NCBI RefSeq assembly: GCF_009996735.1
Contig: NZ_JAACYI010000016.1
Location: 1 to 64,000, forward strand
From: Cellulomonas sp. APG4
GTDB lineage: Bacteria; Actinomycetota; Actinomycetes; Actinomycetales; Cellulomonadaceae
Direction of reading: 5' to 3'
Length of the DNA: 64,000 bases
The translations under genes and the position numbers were made by a program. Positions 30,502 through 38,835 of the stretch are shown in pieces; positions within the stretch are counted from its first letter, which is position 1; the number at the start of each line of letters is the position of its first letter. Below the pieces are notes generated by a model. The model searched no databases. It was not told where the DNA came from and worked only from the letters and a program-made list of their open reading frames with translations.

Positions 30502-30957
30502 ATGCGCATCCACATCGCCGCCGACCACGCCGGGTTCGAGCTCAAGCAGGCCCTCGTCGAGCACCTGCGTGCCGGTGGGCACGACGTGGTGGACCATGGT
30601 GCCGAGACCTACGACGCGCTGGACGACTACCCGCCCGTGTGCTTCGCCGCGGGGGAGGCCGTGGTCGCCGAGCCCGGCAGCCTGGGCATCGTGATCGGCG
30701 GTTCGGGGAACGGCGAGCAGATCGCCGCGAACAAGGTCGTCGGCGTGCGGGCCGTCCTCGCCTGGAGCGAGGAGACCGCCCGTCTCGGACGTGCGCACAA
30801 CGACGCGAACGTCGTCGCGATCGGTGCGCGGCAGCACTCGGTCGACGACGCGACCGGGTTGGTCGAGGCGTTCCTCGCCGAGCCGTTCAGCGGGGACGCG
30901 CGCCACCAGCGGCGCATCGACCTGCTCGCGGCGTACGAGCAGACCGACCGCCGCTGA
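30502..30957 (+). CDS. rpiB: Ribose-5-phosphate isomerase B
   Basis: 151 residues. MRIHIAADHAGFELKQAL is the standard RpiB start, followed by VVDHGAETYDALDDYPPVCF, GIVIGGSGNGEQIAANKVVGVRA (phosphate-binding GSGNG loop) and AHNDANVVAIGARQH. It interconverts ribose-5-P and ribulose-5-P in the pentose phosphate pathway. The start follows CAGGAT by 6 bases, matching the leaderless pattern. It is divergent from the M13 peptidase gene. Confidence 0.95.
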   Translation: MRIHIAADHAGFELKQALVEHLRAGGHDVVDHGAETYDALDDYPPVCFAAGEAVVAEPGSLGIVIGGSGNGEQIAANKVVGVRAVLAWSEETARLGRAHNDANVVAIGARQHSVDDATGLVEAFLAEPFSGDARHQRRIDLLAAYEQTDRR

Positions 30958-30976
30958 GGGTGGCGGGCGCGTCCCG

Positions 30977-32218
30977 CTAGAACACCCAGCTGCACACGGG
31001 CGCGACGGGCCACCCGAACGCCGTCGACGCCGCCGCCAGGGCCCCCGGTCGCACCTCGGTGACCAGACCGGCGCCGGCGAGGGCGGCCAAGGTCACACCG
31101 CCGAGGTAGGCCGAACCGAGCGAGCGCACGTCGAGCCGCAGGTCGGGCTCGGCATCCGTCGGGAGGACCTCGGCGCCGTCGGGTCCACCTGCCACGCGCC
31201 AGCGTCCCGCGTTCGCGGGTACCAGGGCGTCGGCGACCTCGAGGACGACGTCCACCGGTGCGCTGTAGCGGCGTGCGGCGAGAGCGCGCGGGACGTCGAG
31301 CACTCGCAGCCAGACGTTGTCCGCGACGCGCGGCTCGGCCGCGCGCGGGTCGACGAGCAGGTGGAGCAGCGGGTCGTCGACGGGCATGAGCCACGTCTCG
31401 ACCTTGGCCATGAGGTCCAGGTCGAGCAGCACGCCCCACAGCGCACGGGCGACGGCCGGCCCGGGCGCCACGACCTCGCGCACCCGCACGACCCCGCGGG
31501 GACCAGGGACGTCCCAGTGCGAGCGGCGGCGGAAGATCGCGTAGCCGCGTACCTCGCCGCCGTGCTCGGCGAGCGCGATGCGCAGCGACTCGGCGCCGTC
31601 GCGGCCGTGCTCGGGGTCGGACATGAAGGCAGCGCGCAGCTCGGGCGTCTCGCGCGTGGCCCAGCCCGGACGGTCGACGCTCGCGTGCACGCGGTGCAGC
31701 ACCTCGTCGTGCTCGGGGCCCAGACGCTCGAGCCGCACGCGCACGTCCTCGGCGCCCGGCACGTCGCGAAGGGCCGCACCCCGCGGGACCGTCAGGCGCA
31801 GGTCGTTGGCCGCGAGCCCGTAGCCGAAGCGCCCGTAGATCGGCGCCTCGGCCGCGAACAGCGCCGAGAGGGCCTCACCGCGCGCGAGGCTGCGCCGGAC
31901 GTGCTCGTCGATCATCGCGCGCAGCAGGCCGCGACGCCGGTGGCCCGGGTGCACGCCCACCCAGGTGAGGCCGGACACAGCGGTGCGTGCCCCCGGGACG
32001 GGGAAGCCGGCGAACGGGTACGAGGCGTGCACGGCCACGAGCTCGCCGTCGTCCGCCTCGACGCCGCGCGTGCGGTCCCAGCTCAGCGGGGACGGCAGCG
32101 CGAGCAGCTGCTCGTCCGACAAGGGCCCCGGGAAGGCCCACGTGTCGACGGTGAGCAGCTCCTCCCTGCGGGCGTGGGTGACCTCGACCGTGCGGTAGCC
32201 GTGCGGCAGCGTCGTCAT
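30977..32218 (-). CDS. GNAT N-acetyltransferase, Eis family
   Basis: 413 residues from the ATG at 32218. The N-terminal GNAT domain has VSGLTWVGVHPGHRRRGLLRAMID, with the VxVxPxxRRRGL CoA pyrophosphate site, and AAEAPIYGRFGYG. A second GNAT-like repeat and a C-terminal SCP2-like domain (LRLDVRSLGSAYLGG) complete the Eis architecture, and the C-terminal Phe (CSWVF) provides the catalytic carboxylate in this family. Eis proteins acetylate amines of drugs, peptides or lysines; the in vivo substrate is unknown. Confidence 0.9.
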   Translation of the reverse strand: MTTLPHGYRTVEVTHARREELLTVDTWAFPGPLSDEQLLALPSPLSWDRTRGVEADDGELVAVHASYPFAGFPVPGARTAVSGLTWVGVHPGHRRRGLLRAMIDEHVRRSLARGEALSALFAAEAPIYGRFGYGLAANDLRLTVPRGAALRDVPGAEDVRVRLERLGPEHDEVLHRVHASVDRPGWATRETPELRAAFMSDPEHGRDGAESLRIALAEHGGEVRGYAIFRRRSHWDVPGPRGVVRVREVVAPGPAVARALWGVLLDLDLMAKVETWLMPVDDPLLHLLVDPRAAEPRVADNVWLRVLDVPRALAARRYSAPVDVVLEVADALVPANAGRWRVAGGPDGAEVLPTDAEPDLRLDVRSLGSAYLGGVTLAALAGAGLVTEVRPGALAAASTAFGWPVAPVCSWVF

Positions 32219-32278
32219 GGGCTCATGGTGCCCCGTCGGCTCGCGGCGTGCTCCCCTCTTTTCGTCCGGGCCTGTCGG

Positions 32279-32284
32279 TACGCT
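32279..32284 (+). promoter_or_regulatory. Putative -10 box for the phosphatase gene
   Basis: TACGCT ends 6 bases before the GTG at 32291, within the 72-base divergent gap between the Eis-like and phosphatase genes. Confidence 0.45.
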
Positions 32285-32290
32285 CGCCGC

Positions 32291-33439
32291 GTGAGCAGCG
32301 GGTCGGCAGGAGCGTCGGCGAGGGCCGCGCCCGGTCAGCGTGCCCGGACGCGCCGCCGCGGTCTCGCGCGCCGCCGTCGGCTGCTCGCCCAGCCCCACGC
32401 CCTGCGGCCCGCGTGGCTCGGCTCGCGACAGGTGGTCACCACCGTCGCCCTGGTCGCGATGGCGGCGCTGTGCGCCGTCGGCACCGCCGTGAGCCCCCAG
32501 TGGGTGCCGCCCGTCGCACTGCTCGTCACCGTCCTGCTCGGGGTCTTCGTCCTGCGTCTCGCCGGCATGGCCGTCCTCAGCCTCGCCGTCGTGCTCGCGC
32601 TCGTGGTGCTGCACGCGGGTGGATGGCTGGTCTTCGTGCCCGGACAGGTGCTCTTCCTGGCCCTCGCGCTCGGTGCCGGCCTCGTCTTCGTCCGCGGACG
32701 CGCGCGGCTCGGGCTCCAGGGCGCCGCGAGCGACCTGATGCTCGTCGACCTGCGCGACCGCCTCACCGCCCACGGCCGCATCCCCGACCTCCCTGCGGGC
32801 TGGCAGGTCGACAGCCTGGTGCGATCCGCCTATGCCGAGGCGTTCTCGGGCGACTTCGTGGTGGCCTCCCGCAGCCGGCGCCCGGACCTGCTCGAGATCG
32901 CGCTCGTCGACGTGTCCGGCAAGGGACAGCAGGCCGGCGTGCGCTCGTTGCTTCTCTCGGGTGCGTTCGGCGGCCTGCTCGGCGCGATGCCGGTGGAGGA
33001 GTTCCTGCCGGCCGCGAACCGCTACCTCCTCGGTCAGGACTGGTCCGAGGGGTTCGCGACAGCGCTGCACCTCGCGGTCGACCTGGGCACGGGGGACTAC
33101 CGCGTGTCGACCGCCGGGCACCCGCCCGCGCTGCACCTGCACGCCGGCTCGGGGCTCATCGAGATCGTCGACACGAGCGGCGGTCCGGCGCTCGGCGTCG
33201 TCGAGGAGCCGGCCTTCGGCGTCCACCACGGCGTGCTCGGTCACGGGGACACGCTGATGATCTACACCGACGGCCTCGTCGAGGTGCCGGGCGGCGACGT
33301 CGACCTGGGGATCGACAGGCTCATGGGCGAGGCCGAGCGCGTCGTCGCCACCAGGTCCGGCGGTGCCGACGCGCTGCTCGCCGGCGTCGGTGCCGCCGAG
33401 AGCGACGACCGCGCGCTCATCCTCGTCCGGCGCACCTGA
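32291..33439 (+). CDS. Membrane-bound SpoIIE/PP2C-type protein phosphatase
   Basis: 382 residues. After a basic N-terminus come about four hydrophobic helices (VTTVALVAMAALCAVGTAV, VALLVTVLLGVFVLRLAG, AVLSLAVVLALVVLHAGG, VLFLALALGAGLVFVRG). The cytoplasmic phosphatase domain has EIALVDVSGKGQQAGVRS and LMIYTDGLVEVPGG, the metal-binding Asp motifs of the SpoIIE/RsbU class. Such enzymes dephosphorylate anti-sigma-factor antagonists or other Ser/Thr-phosphoproteins; no partner genes are adjacent. Confidence 0.88.
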   Translation: MSSGSAGASARAAPGQRARTRRRGLARRRRLLAQPHALRPAWLGSRQVVTTVALVAMAALCAVGTAVSPQWVPPVALLVTVLLGVFVLRLAGMAVLSLAVVLALVVLHAGGWLVFVPGQVLFLALALGAGLVFVRGRARLGLQGAASDLMLVDLRDRLTAHGRIPDLPAGWQVDSLVRSAYAEAFSGDFVVASRSRRPDLLEIALVDVSGKGQQAGVRSLLLSGAFGGLLGAMPVEEFLPAANRYLLGQDWSEGFATALHLAVDLGTGDYRVSTAGHPPALHLHAGSGLIEIVDTSGGPALGVVEEPAFGVHHGVLGHGDTLMIYTDGLVEVPGGDVDLGIDRLMGEAERVVATRSGGADALLAGVGAAESDDRALILVRRT

Positions 33440-33446
33440 GGCCCAC

Positions 33447-33815
33447 GTGGACGAGGAGTACCTCGAGGCCGTCCTCGACGTGGTCGCCGCCATCCCGCCG
33501 GGGCGGGCGATGACCTACGGCACCGTGGCCGACGTCGTCCACGAGGTGCTGGGCCGGGGCGGCCCGCGTCAGGTGGGGCGCGTCATGGCGCGGGCGGGCG
33601 GTGACGTGCCGTGGTGGCGCGTCGTCAACGCGTCGGGCGACCCGCCCGCACGCCTGCGTGACGAGGCCGTGCGACGCCTGCGTGCGGAGGGGTGCCCGCT
33701 CACCGACGACGAGCGGGCCGAGCAGCCGCAGCCGCGTGTCGTCCTGCGTCGTGCGCTGTGGTGGCCCGACGAGAAGCCTGACGCGACGGTCAGCGGAGCG
33801 CCCGGCGTGAGCTGA
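33447..33815 (+). CDS. Alkyltransferase-like protein (ATL, MGMT fold without active cysteine)
   Basis: 122 residues, GTG start 8 bases after the phosphatase stop. PPGRAMTYGTVADVV, RQVGRVMARAGG and VPWWRVVNASG are the conserved MGMT C-terminal domain motifs, but the PCHR active site reads PWWR (55-58), so the alkyl-accepting Cys is Trp56. ATL proteins bind O6-alkylguanine, flip it and hand the lesion to nucleotide excision repair. The end overlaps the convergent CoA-binding gene by 26 bases. Confidence 0.9.
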   Translation: MDEEYLEAVLDVVAAIPPGRAMTYGTVADVVHEVLGRGGPRQVGRVMARAGGDVPWWRVVNASGDPPARLRDEAVRRLRAEGCPLTDDERAEQPQPRVVLRRALWWPDEKPDATVSGAPGVS

Positions 33816-34353
33816 TCACCCCGGTGTCGAACCCCGCGAGCCGGAGCCCACCGTGGAAGCGGGCGTGCTCGATCTTGACGCACCGGTCCATGACGACGTC
33901 GAGGCCCGCGGCCTGGGCCGTGCGGGCGACCTCCTCGTGCCACGAGCCGAGCTGGAGCCACAGCGTCCGTGCCCCGGCGGCCAGGGTCTCCTCGAGCACG
34001 CCCGGCAGGTCGTCGTGGCGTCGGAAGACGTCGACGAGGTCGGGCACCACCGGCAGGGCGCTCAGCGACGGGTACACGGGTCGCCCCAGGATCTCCTCTG
34101 CACGCGGGTTGACGAAGTACACGTCGTAGGGCGAGGACGAGAGCAGGTACGTGGCCACGAAGTAGCTCGCGCGCGACGGGTTCGGCGAGGCCCCGACGAT
34201 CGCGATCGAGCGCGTCCGGCGCAGGATCTCGAAGCGAGCGTCCGCGTTCGGGCCCGCCCACGTGCGGGGAGCTGGAGCGCTGGCCACCGCGGTGCCGCTC
34301 GTACCGGGCAGCGCGCAGGCCGCTCCGGCCGGGGCCGTGGTCGCGTCGCTCAT
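33790..34353 (-). CDS. CoA-binding domain protein (YccU/YneT-like)
   Basis: 187 residues. A disordered Ala/Pro N-terminus precedes a Rossmann CoA-binding fold: IAIVGASPNPSRASYFVATYLL, VYFVNPRAEEILGRPVYPSL, TLWLQLGSWHEEVA and VVMDRCVKIEHARF. Related proteins bind CoA or CoA thioesters and their role is unclear. The ATG overlaps the metY stop by 4 bases (ATGA), making it the last gene of the sulfur operon. Coexpression with Acs and MetY suggests a link to CoA or acetyl transfer (inference). Confidence 0.85.
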   Translation of the reverse strand: MSDATTAPAGAACALPGTSGTAVASAPAPRTWAGPNADARFEILRRTRSIAIVGASPNPSRASYFVATYLLSSSPYDVYFVNPRAEEILGRPVYPSLSALPVVPDLVDVFRRHDDLPGVLEETLAAGARTLWLQLGSWHEEVARTAQAAGLDVVMDRCVKIEHARFHGGLRLAGFDTGVISSRRALR

Positions 34354-35750
34354 GCCGTCTCCTCCGCCGTCGCTACGCCGTGCGTACGTGGGGTGCCGGC
34401 GGGGCCGACCGCACGCGTGAGTGCCTGGTCGAGGTCCCACCAGATGTCCTCGACGTCCTCGAGCCCGACGCTGATCCGCACCAGGTCCTCGGGGACGCCC
34501 GCGGCGACCAGCTGCTCGCCCGACAGCTGCTGGTGCGTGGTCGACGCGGGGTGGATCACGAGGGTGCGGGCGTCGCCGATGTTCGCGAGGTGGCTCGCGA
34601 GCTGGAGCGACTCGATGAACGTGCGACCGGCGGCGCGCGCGGGCACGGCGTCGCTCCCGCGCAGACCGAACGCGAACACCGCCCCAGGACCCTGCGGCAG
34701 GTAGTGCGCGGCGCGGGCGTGGTGGGGGTGCGAGGGGAGGCCGGCCCAGTTGACGTAGGCCACGCGCGGGTCGGCCTCGAGCCGCTCGGCGATCACGCGG
34801 GCGTTGGCGAGGTGCGCGTCGACGCGCTGCGGGAGCGTCTCGACGCCCTGGAGCAGCTGGAAGGCCGACTGCGCGGGCAGCGCGGGGCCGATGTCGCGCA
34901 GCTGCTCCGAGCGCAGCTTGGTCAGGAACCCGTACTCCCCGAAGTTCTCCCACCACGAGACGCCGCCGTACGCGGGCACCGGCTCGGTCATCTGCGGGAA
35001 CCGCCCGTTGCCCCAGTCGAAGCGACCGCTCTCGACGACGACGCCGCCCAGGGTGGTGCCGTGGCCGCCGAGGAACTTGGTGACCGAGTGGATCACCACG
35101 TCGGCGCCGTGCTCGATCGGCCGGCACAGGTACGGGGTCGCGAGCGTCGCGTCGACCACGAGCGGGACTCCCGCGGCGTGCGCGACCTCGGCGAGCCCCG
35201 CGAGGTCGGCCACCTCGCCGGACGGGTTCGAGACGACCTCGGTGTAGACGACCTTCGTCTCGGGCCGGATCGCCGCGGCGTAGTCGGCCGGGTCCGTGCC
35301 GACGACGAACGTGGTCTCGACGCCGAAGCGGCGAAGCGTCACGTCGAGCTGGGTGACCGTGCCGCCGTAGAGGCCCGCGGAGGCGACCACGTGGTCACCC
35401 GCGCCGCACAGCGCGGCGAAGGTGAGGAACTCGGCCGACATGCCCGAGGCGGTCGCGACGGCCCCGATGCCGCCGTCGAGCGAGGCGAGGCGTTCCTCGA
35501 GCGCGGCGACCGTGGGGTTCCCGATGCGCGAGTAGATGTTCCCGTACTTCTGCAGCGCGAAGAGGTTCGCGGCGTCCGCGGTGTCCTCGAAGACGAAGCT
35601 CGTCGTCTGGTAGATGGGCACGGCGCGGGCGCCCGTCGTGGCGTCGGGCACGCCACCGGCGTGCAGCGCACGGGTCCGGAACCCCCAGCGGCGGTCGCCG
35701 TCGGGCGTGGTCCCGGAGGCGACCGCCTCGGTCGTCTCGTCCGTGGTCAT
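34350..35750 (-). CDS. metY: O-acetylhomoserine sulfhydrylase (PLP-dependent)
   Basis: 466 residues of the Cys/Met metabolism PLP family: [59 protein letters not shown] and the PLP lysine Lys225 in [11 protein letters not shown]. Length and the [20 protein letters not shown] segment match MetY rather than cystathionine synthases. It condenses O-acetylhomoserine with sulfide (or methanethiol) to homocysteine (or methionine), releasing acetate. Overlaps both neighbours by 4 bases, so it is translationally coupled to acs upstream and the CoA-binding gene downstream. Confidence 0.93.
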   Translation of the reverse strand: MTTDETTEAVASGTTPDGDRRWGFRTRALHAGGVPDATTGARAVPIYQTTSFVFEDTADAANLFALQKYGNIYSRIGNPTVAALEERLASLDGGIGAVATASGMSAEFLTFAALCGAGDHVVASAGLYGGTVTQLDVTLRRFGVETTFVVGTDPADYAAAIRPETKVVYTEVVSNPSGEVADLAGLAEVAHAAGVPLVVDATLATPYLCRPIEHGADVVIHSVTKFLGGHGTTLGGVVVESGRFDWGNGRFPQMTEPVPAYGGVSWWENFGEYGFLTKLRSEQLRDIGPALPAQSAFQLLQGVETLPQRVDAHLANARVIAERLEADPRVAYVNWAGLPSHPHHARAAHYLPQGPGAVFAFGLRGSDAVPARAAGRTFIESLQLASHLANIGDARTLVIHPASTTHQQLSGEQLVAAGVPEDLVRISVGLEDVEDIWWDLDQALTRAVGPAGTPRTHGVATAEETA

Positions 35751-37819
35751 CCTGCGGTCTCCTTCACGGCCAGGGGCGGGCCCTCGGGGCCGGGACGGGT
35801 GTGCCGGCGGCGGTGCGCCGCGAGCACACGGGCGATCCGGTCGACGACGGCGTCGTCCTGCAGCGAGGTCACGTCGCCCAGCGTGCCTCCCGAGAGCAGG
35901 TCGCCGAGCAGGCGTCTCATGATCTTCCCCGAGCGGGTCTTGGGCAGGTCGGGCACCACGAGGACGTGCCGGGGCTTGGCGACCGGCCCGATCTCGCGGG
36001 CCACGTGGGAACGGAGCTCCTCGGTGAGGGCCAGCGCGTGGTCCACCCAGGCGTCGTCGTCGTGCGCGTGCTCAGGTCGCCGGGCCGGGATCACGAAGGC
36101 CGCGACGGCCTGGCCCGTGGTGGGGTCGCTCACGCCGGTCACGCCGGCCTCGCCGACGGCGGGGTGCGCGACCAGGGCCGACTCGATCTCGATGGTCGAC
36201 AGGCGGTGCCCCGACACGTTCACCACGTCGTCGACGCGGCCGAGGAGCCACACGTCGCCGTCGGCGTCACGCCGGGCGCCGTCGCCCGCGAGGAACCAGC
36301 CCTGGGCGGCGAACCGCGACCAGTAGGCGTCGCGGTACCGCTCGGGGTCACCCCACACCGTGCGCGCCATGCCTGGCCAGGTACGGTCGACGACGAGCAG
36401 GCCGCCCGCGCCCGGGGGCACGTCGTCGCCGTGCTCGTCGACCACGCGGGCCGAGATGCCCGGCAGGGGTCGTGCGGCCGACCCGGGCCGCAGGGTCGTG
36501 ACGCCGGGCAACGGGGCGATCATCGCCGCCCCCGTCTCGGACTGCCACCACGTGTCGACGACAGGGGCGTGGCCGCCGCCGATCTGCTCGCGGAACCACA
36601 CCCACGCCTCGGGGTTGATCGACTCACCGACGGTGCCGAGCAGGCGGATGCTGCGCAGGTCCCACGTGTCCGGCACGCCGTCCGGGAACCAGGTCATGAG
36701 CGTGCGTACGAGGGTGGGGGCCGTGTAGTAGACGGTCACGCCGTAGCGTTCGATGATCTCGAGGTGGCGGCCGGTGTGCGGGCTCGCGGGGGTCCCCTCG
36801 TAGATGACCTGCGTCGCCCCGTTGCTCAGGGGTCCGTAGATCTCGTACGTGTGGGCCGTGACCCACGCGAGGTCGGCGGTGCACCAGTAGACGTCGTCGT
36901 CGCGGTGGTCGAAGAGCGCCCAGTGCGTCCACGACGCGTGCGTCAGGTAGCCGCCGGTCGTGTGGACGAGGCCCTTGGGCCGACCCGTGGTGCCCGACGT
37001 GTAGATGATGAACAGGGGGTGCTCGGCGTCGAAGGCCTCGGCCTCGTGCACGTCCGCGGCCGCGTCGACGGCGTCGTGCCACCAGACGTCCCGGCCCTCG
37101 GTCCACGGCACGTCGTCACCCGTGCGTCGCACCACGAGCACGTGCTCGACGGCGAGGCCCGCGACGGCGTCGTCCGCGGTCGGCTTGGTCGGGACGGCGA
37201 CCCCGCGACGGAACTGCCCGTCGGAGGTGATCAGCACCTTCGCGCCGGTGTCGGCGAGCCGGAAGCGCAGCGCCTCGGCCGAGAAACCGCCGAAGACGAG
37301 CGAGTGGACCGCCCCGATGCGGGCCACCGCGAGGGTCGCGACGACGGTCTCGACGAGCACGGGCAGGTACAGGACCACCCGGTCGCCGGGCCGGACGCCG
37401 AGCGCGAGGAGCGCGTTCGCGGCGCGCGAGACCTCGCGCTGGAGGTCGGCGTAGGTCACCGTGCGCCGGTCGCCCGGCTCACCCTCGAAGTGCAGGGCCA
37501 CCTTCTCGCCCAGACCCGCGTCGACGTGGCGGTCGACGCAGTTCACCGCGGCGTTGAGCCGCCCGCCCGCGAACCACTCGGCCCGGGGCGCCGTCAGGCG
37601 CTCGGGGTCCTGCGGGTCCGGTGCGGCCGGGGCCCACGTGTGGGCCGTGTGCCACGGCTCGGCCCACGTGAGCCGCCGGGCGAGGCGCTCCCAGAAGGCG
37701 ACGTGGTCGGCGTCGGCCTCCGCCGTGAGCCGGGCGTGGTCGGACGGCCCCACGTTCCACGAGCCGTCGGGGGCGGGGTAGGAGCGCTGCTCGTCGAGCA
37801 GGTGCGAGATCGTCACCAT
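35747..37819 (-). CDS. acsA: Acetyl-CoA synthetase
   Basis: 690 residues. AMP-forming motifs: IIYTSGTTGRPKGLVHTTGG (P-loop), VDTWWQSETGAAMIAP, GRVDDVVNVSGHRLST and the acetylatable lysine in PKTRSGKIMRRLLGD. The SYPAPDGSWNVG start is somewhat atypical, but the domain order is that of Acs. It converts acetate, ATP and CoA to acetyl-CoA. The start lies inside the end of ssuC and the stop overlaps metY, so it is embedded in the sulfur operon, where it could recapture acetate released by MetY. Confidence 0.92.
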   Translation of the reverse strand: MVTISHLLDEQRSYPAPDGSWNVGPSDHARLTAEADADHVAFWERLARRLTWAEPWHTAHTWAPAAPDPQDPERLTAPRAEWFAGGRLNAAVNCVDRHVDAGLGEKVALHFEGEPGDRRTVTYADLQREVSRAANALLALGVRPGDRVVLYLPVLVETVVATLAVARIGAVHSLVFGGFSAEALRFRLADTGAKVLITSDGQFRRGVAVPTKPTADDAVAGLAVEHVLVVRRTGDDVPWTEGRDVWWHDAVDAAADVHEAEAFDAEHPLFIIYTSGTTGRPKGLVHTTGGYLTHASWTHWALFDHRDDDVYWCTADLAWVTAHTYEIYGPLSNGATQVIYEGTPASPHTGRHLEIIERYGVTVYYTAPTLVRTLMTWFPDGVPDTWDLRSIRLLGTVGESINPEAWVWFREQIGGGHAPVVDTWWQSETGAAMIAPLPGVTTLRPGSAARPLPGISARVVDEHGDDVPPGAGGLLVVDRTWPGMARTVWGDPERYRDAYWSRFAAQGWFLAGDGARRDADGDVWLLGRVDDVVNVSGHRLSTIEIESALVAHPAVGEAGVTGVSDPTTGQAVAAFVIPARRPEHAHDDDAWVDHALALTEELRSHVAREIGPVAKPRHVLVVPDLPKTRSGKIMRRLLGDLLSGGTLGDVTSLQDDAVVDRIARVLAAHRRRHTRPGPEGPPLAVKETAG

Positions 37820-38727
37820 CGGCGCAGCAGCCTCCGCTCGGCCACACCGACCAGGGCGTCGGTCGTCTTGCCGAGGACGGCGAGCAGCACGATCGCGAGC
37901 AGGATCCGGTCGATCCGGCCGCTGTACTGCGAGTCGTTGAGGAGGAACCCGAGGCCCATCGAGGACGCGATGAGCTCGGCAGCGACCAGGAAGAGCCAGG
38001 CCTGCGCGAGCGCGAGGCGCAGACCGGCCACGACGGCGGGAGTCGCGGCGGGCAGCTGGACCCGGGTCAGCAGACGGACCCCGCGCAGGCCGTAGGCCCG
38101 GCCGGCCTCGACGAGCTGCGGGTCGACGTGCCGCAGCGCCGAGGCGACGGTCGTGTACACGGGGAAGAAGGCGCCGATGGCGATGAGGGTGACCTTCGAG
38201 TCCTCGCCGATCTTGAGCCAGATGATCAGCAGCGGGACCCACGCGAGCGAGGGCACGGCGCGCAGCGCACCGAGGGTGCCCGACAGGAGCACGTCGCCCA
38301 GGCGGGAGAGGCCGACGACGGCACCGAGCGCGAGCCCCACGAGCGAACCGATGGTGAAGCCGAGCAGCACGCGCTGGGTCGAGATCTGGATGTGCGTCCA
38401 GAGCTCTCCGCGCTGCGCGAGGTCGACCCCCGCCTCCCACACGGCCCCGGGCGCGGGCAGCTGGTGCGCCGGCACCGCGCCGGTCACGGCGGTGGCCAGG
38501 TGCCAGGCGAGCAGGACGAGGGCGGGGACCACGAGGGTGAGGGCGAGGCGGAGCGGTCGCCGGGCGAGCGGGTCGCGGCGTGCACGCTCCACGGCCGGCG
38601 TGCCGTACGACGAGACGGCGACCTGCGTCGCGCCGTCCTGGTGCGGTACCCGGCCCTGCGCGTAGGTGCTCTCGGGGCGCTCGTCGTCGACGGTGGCCGT
38701 CGCCGTGGAGCCCTTGGTGCTGGTCAT
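37813..38727 (-). CDS. ssuC: ABC transporter permease, sulfonate/nitrate/taurine type
   Basis: 304 residues. A ~60-residue hydrophilic N-terminus is followed by about six membrane helices of the BPD_transp_1 fold. The cytoplasmic EAA loop reads VEAGRAYGLRGVRLLTRVQLPAATPAVVAG, where the ATPase docks. The closest functional class is SsuC/TauC/NrtB. It overlaps acs by 7 bases. A 108-base gap with a hairpin separates it from the binding-protein gene. The transported sulfur compound cannot be told from sequence. Confidence 0.88.
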   Translation of the reverse strand: MTSTKGSTATATVDDERPESTYAQGRVPHQDGATQVAVSSYGTPAVERARRDPLARRPLRLALTLVVPALVLLAWHLATAVTGAVPAHQLPAPGAVWEAGVDLAQRGELWTHIQISTQRVLLGFTIGSLVGLALGAVVGLSRLGDVLLSGTLGALRAVPSLAWVPLLIIWLKIGEDSKVTLIAIGAFFPVYTTVASALRHVDPQLVEAGRAYGLRGVRLLTRVQLPAATPAVVAGLRLALAQAWLFLVAAELIASSMGLGFLLNDSQYSGRIDRILLAIVLLAVLGKTTDALVGVAERRLLRRW

Positions 38728-38797
38728 GTCCTCGTCCTTCCGCCCGTGCGGTGCGGTGGGTCTGCGGGTGCGGTCGTGCGGTCGTGCGGTCCGCGGT

Positions 38798-38828
38798 GCC
38801 GGGGCCCGGCGTGTGACCGGGCCCCGGC
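38798..38828 (-). terminator. Intercistronic 12-bp hairpin after the binding-protein gene
   Basis: GCCGGGGCCCGG (38798-38809) and CCGGGCCCCGGC (38817-38828) are perfectly complementary around a 7-base loop, 8 bases past the ssuA stop. Inside an operon this more likely stabilises or attenuates the upstream message, raising the binding protein over the permease, than ends all transcription (inference). Confidence 0.6.
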
Positions 38829-38835
38829 GAGGGCG

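Noticed and set aside
30791-32290. Large N-terminal extension of the phosphatase across the antisense of the Eis-like gene
   Set aside because: The stretch is antisense to a well-supported acetyltransferase, and a promoter plus GTG at 32291 fits the true start.
33447-33815. Functional O6-methylguanine-DNA methyltransferase
   Set aside because: The active-site Cys is Trp and the N-terminal domain is absent, so direct alkyl transfer is not expected.
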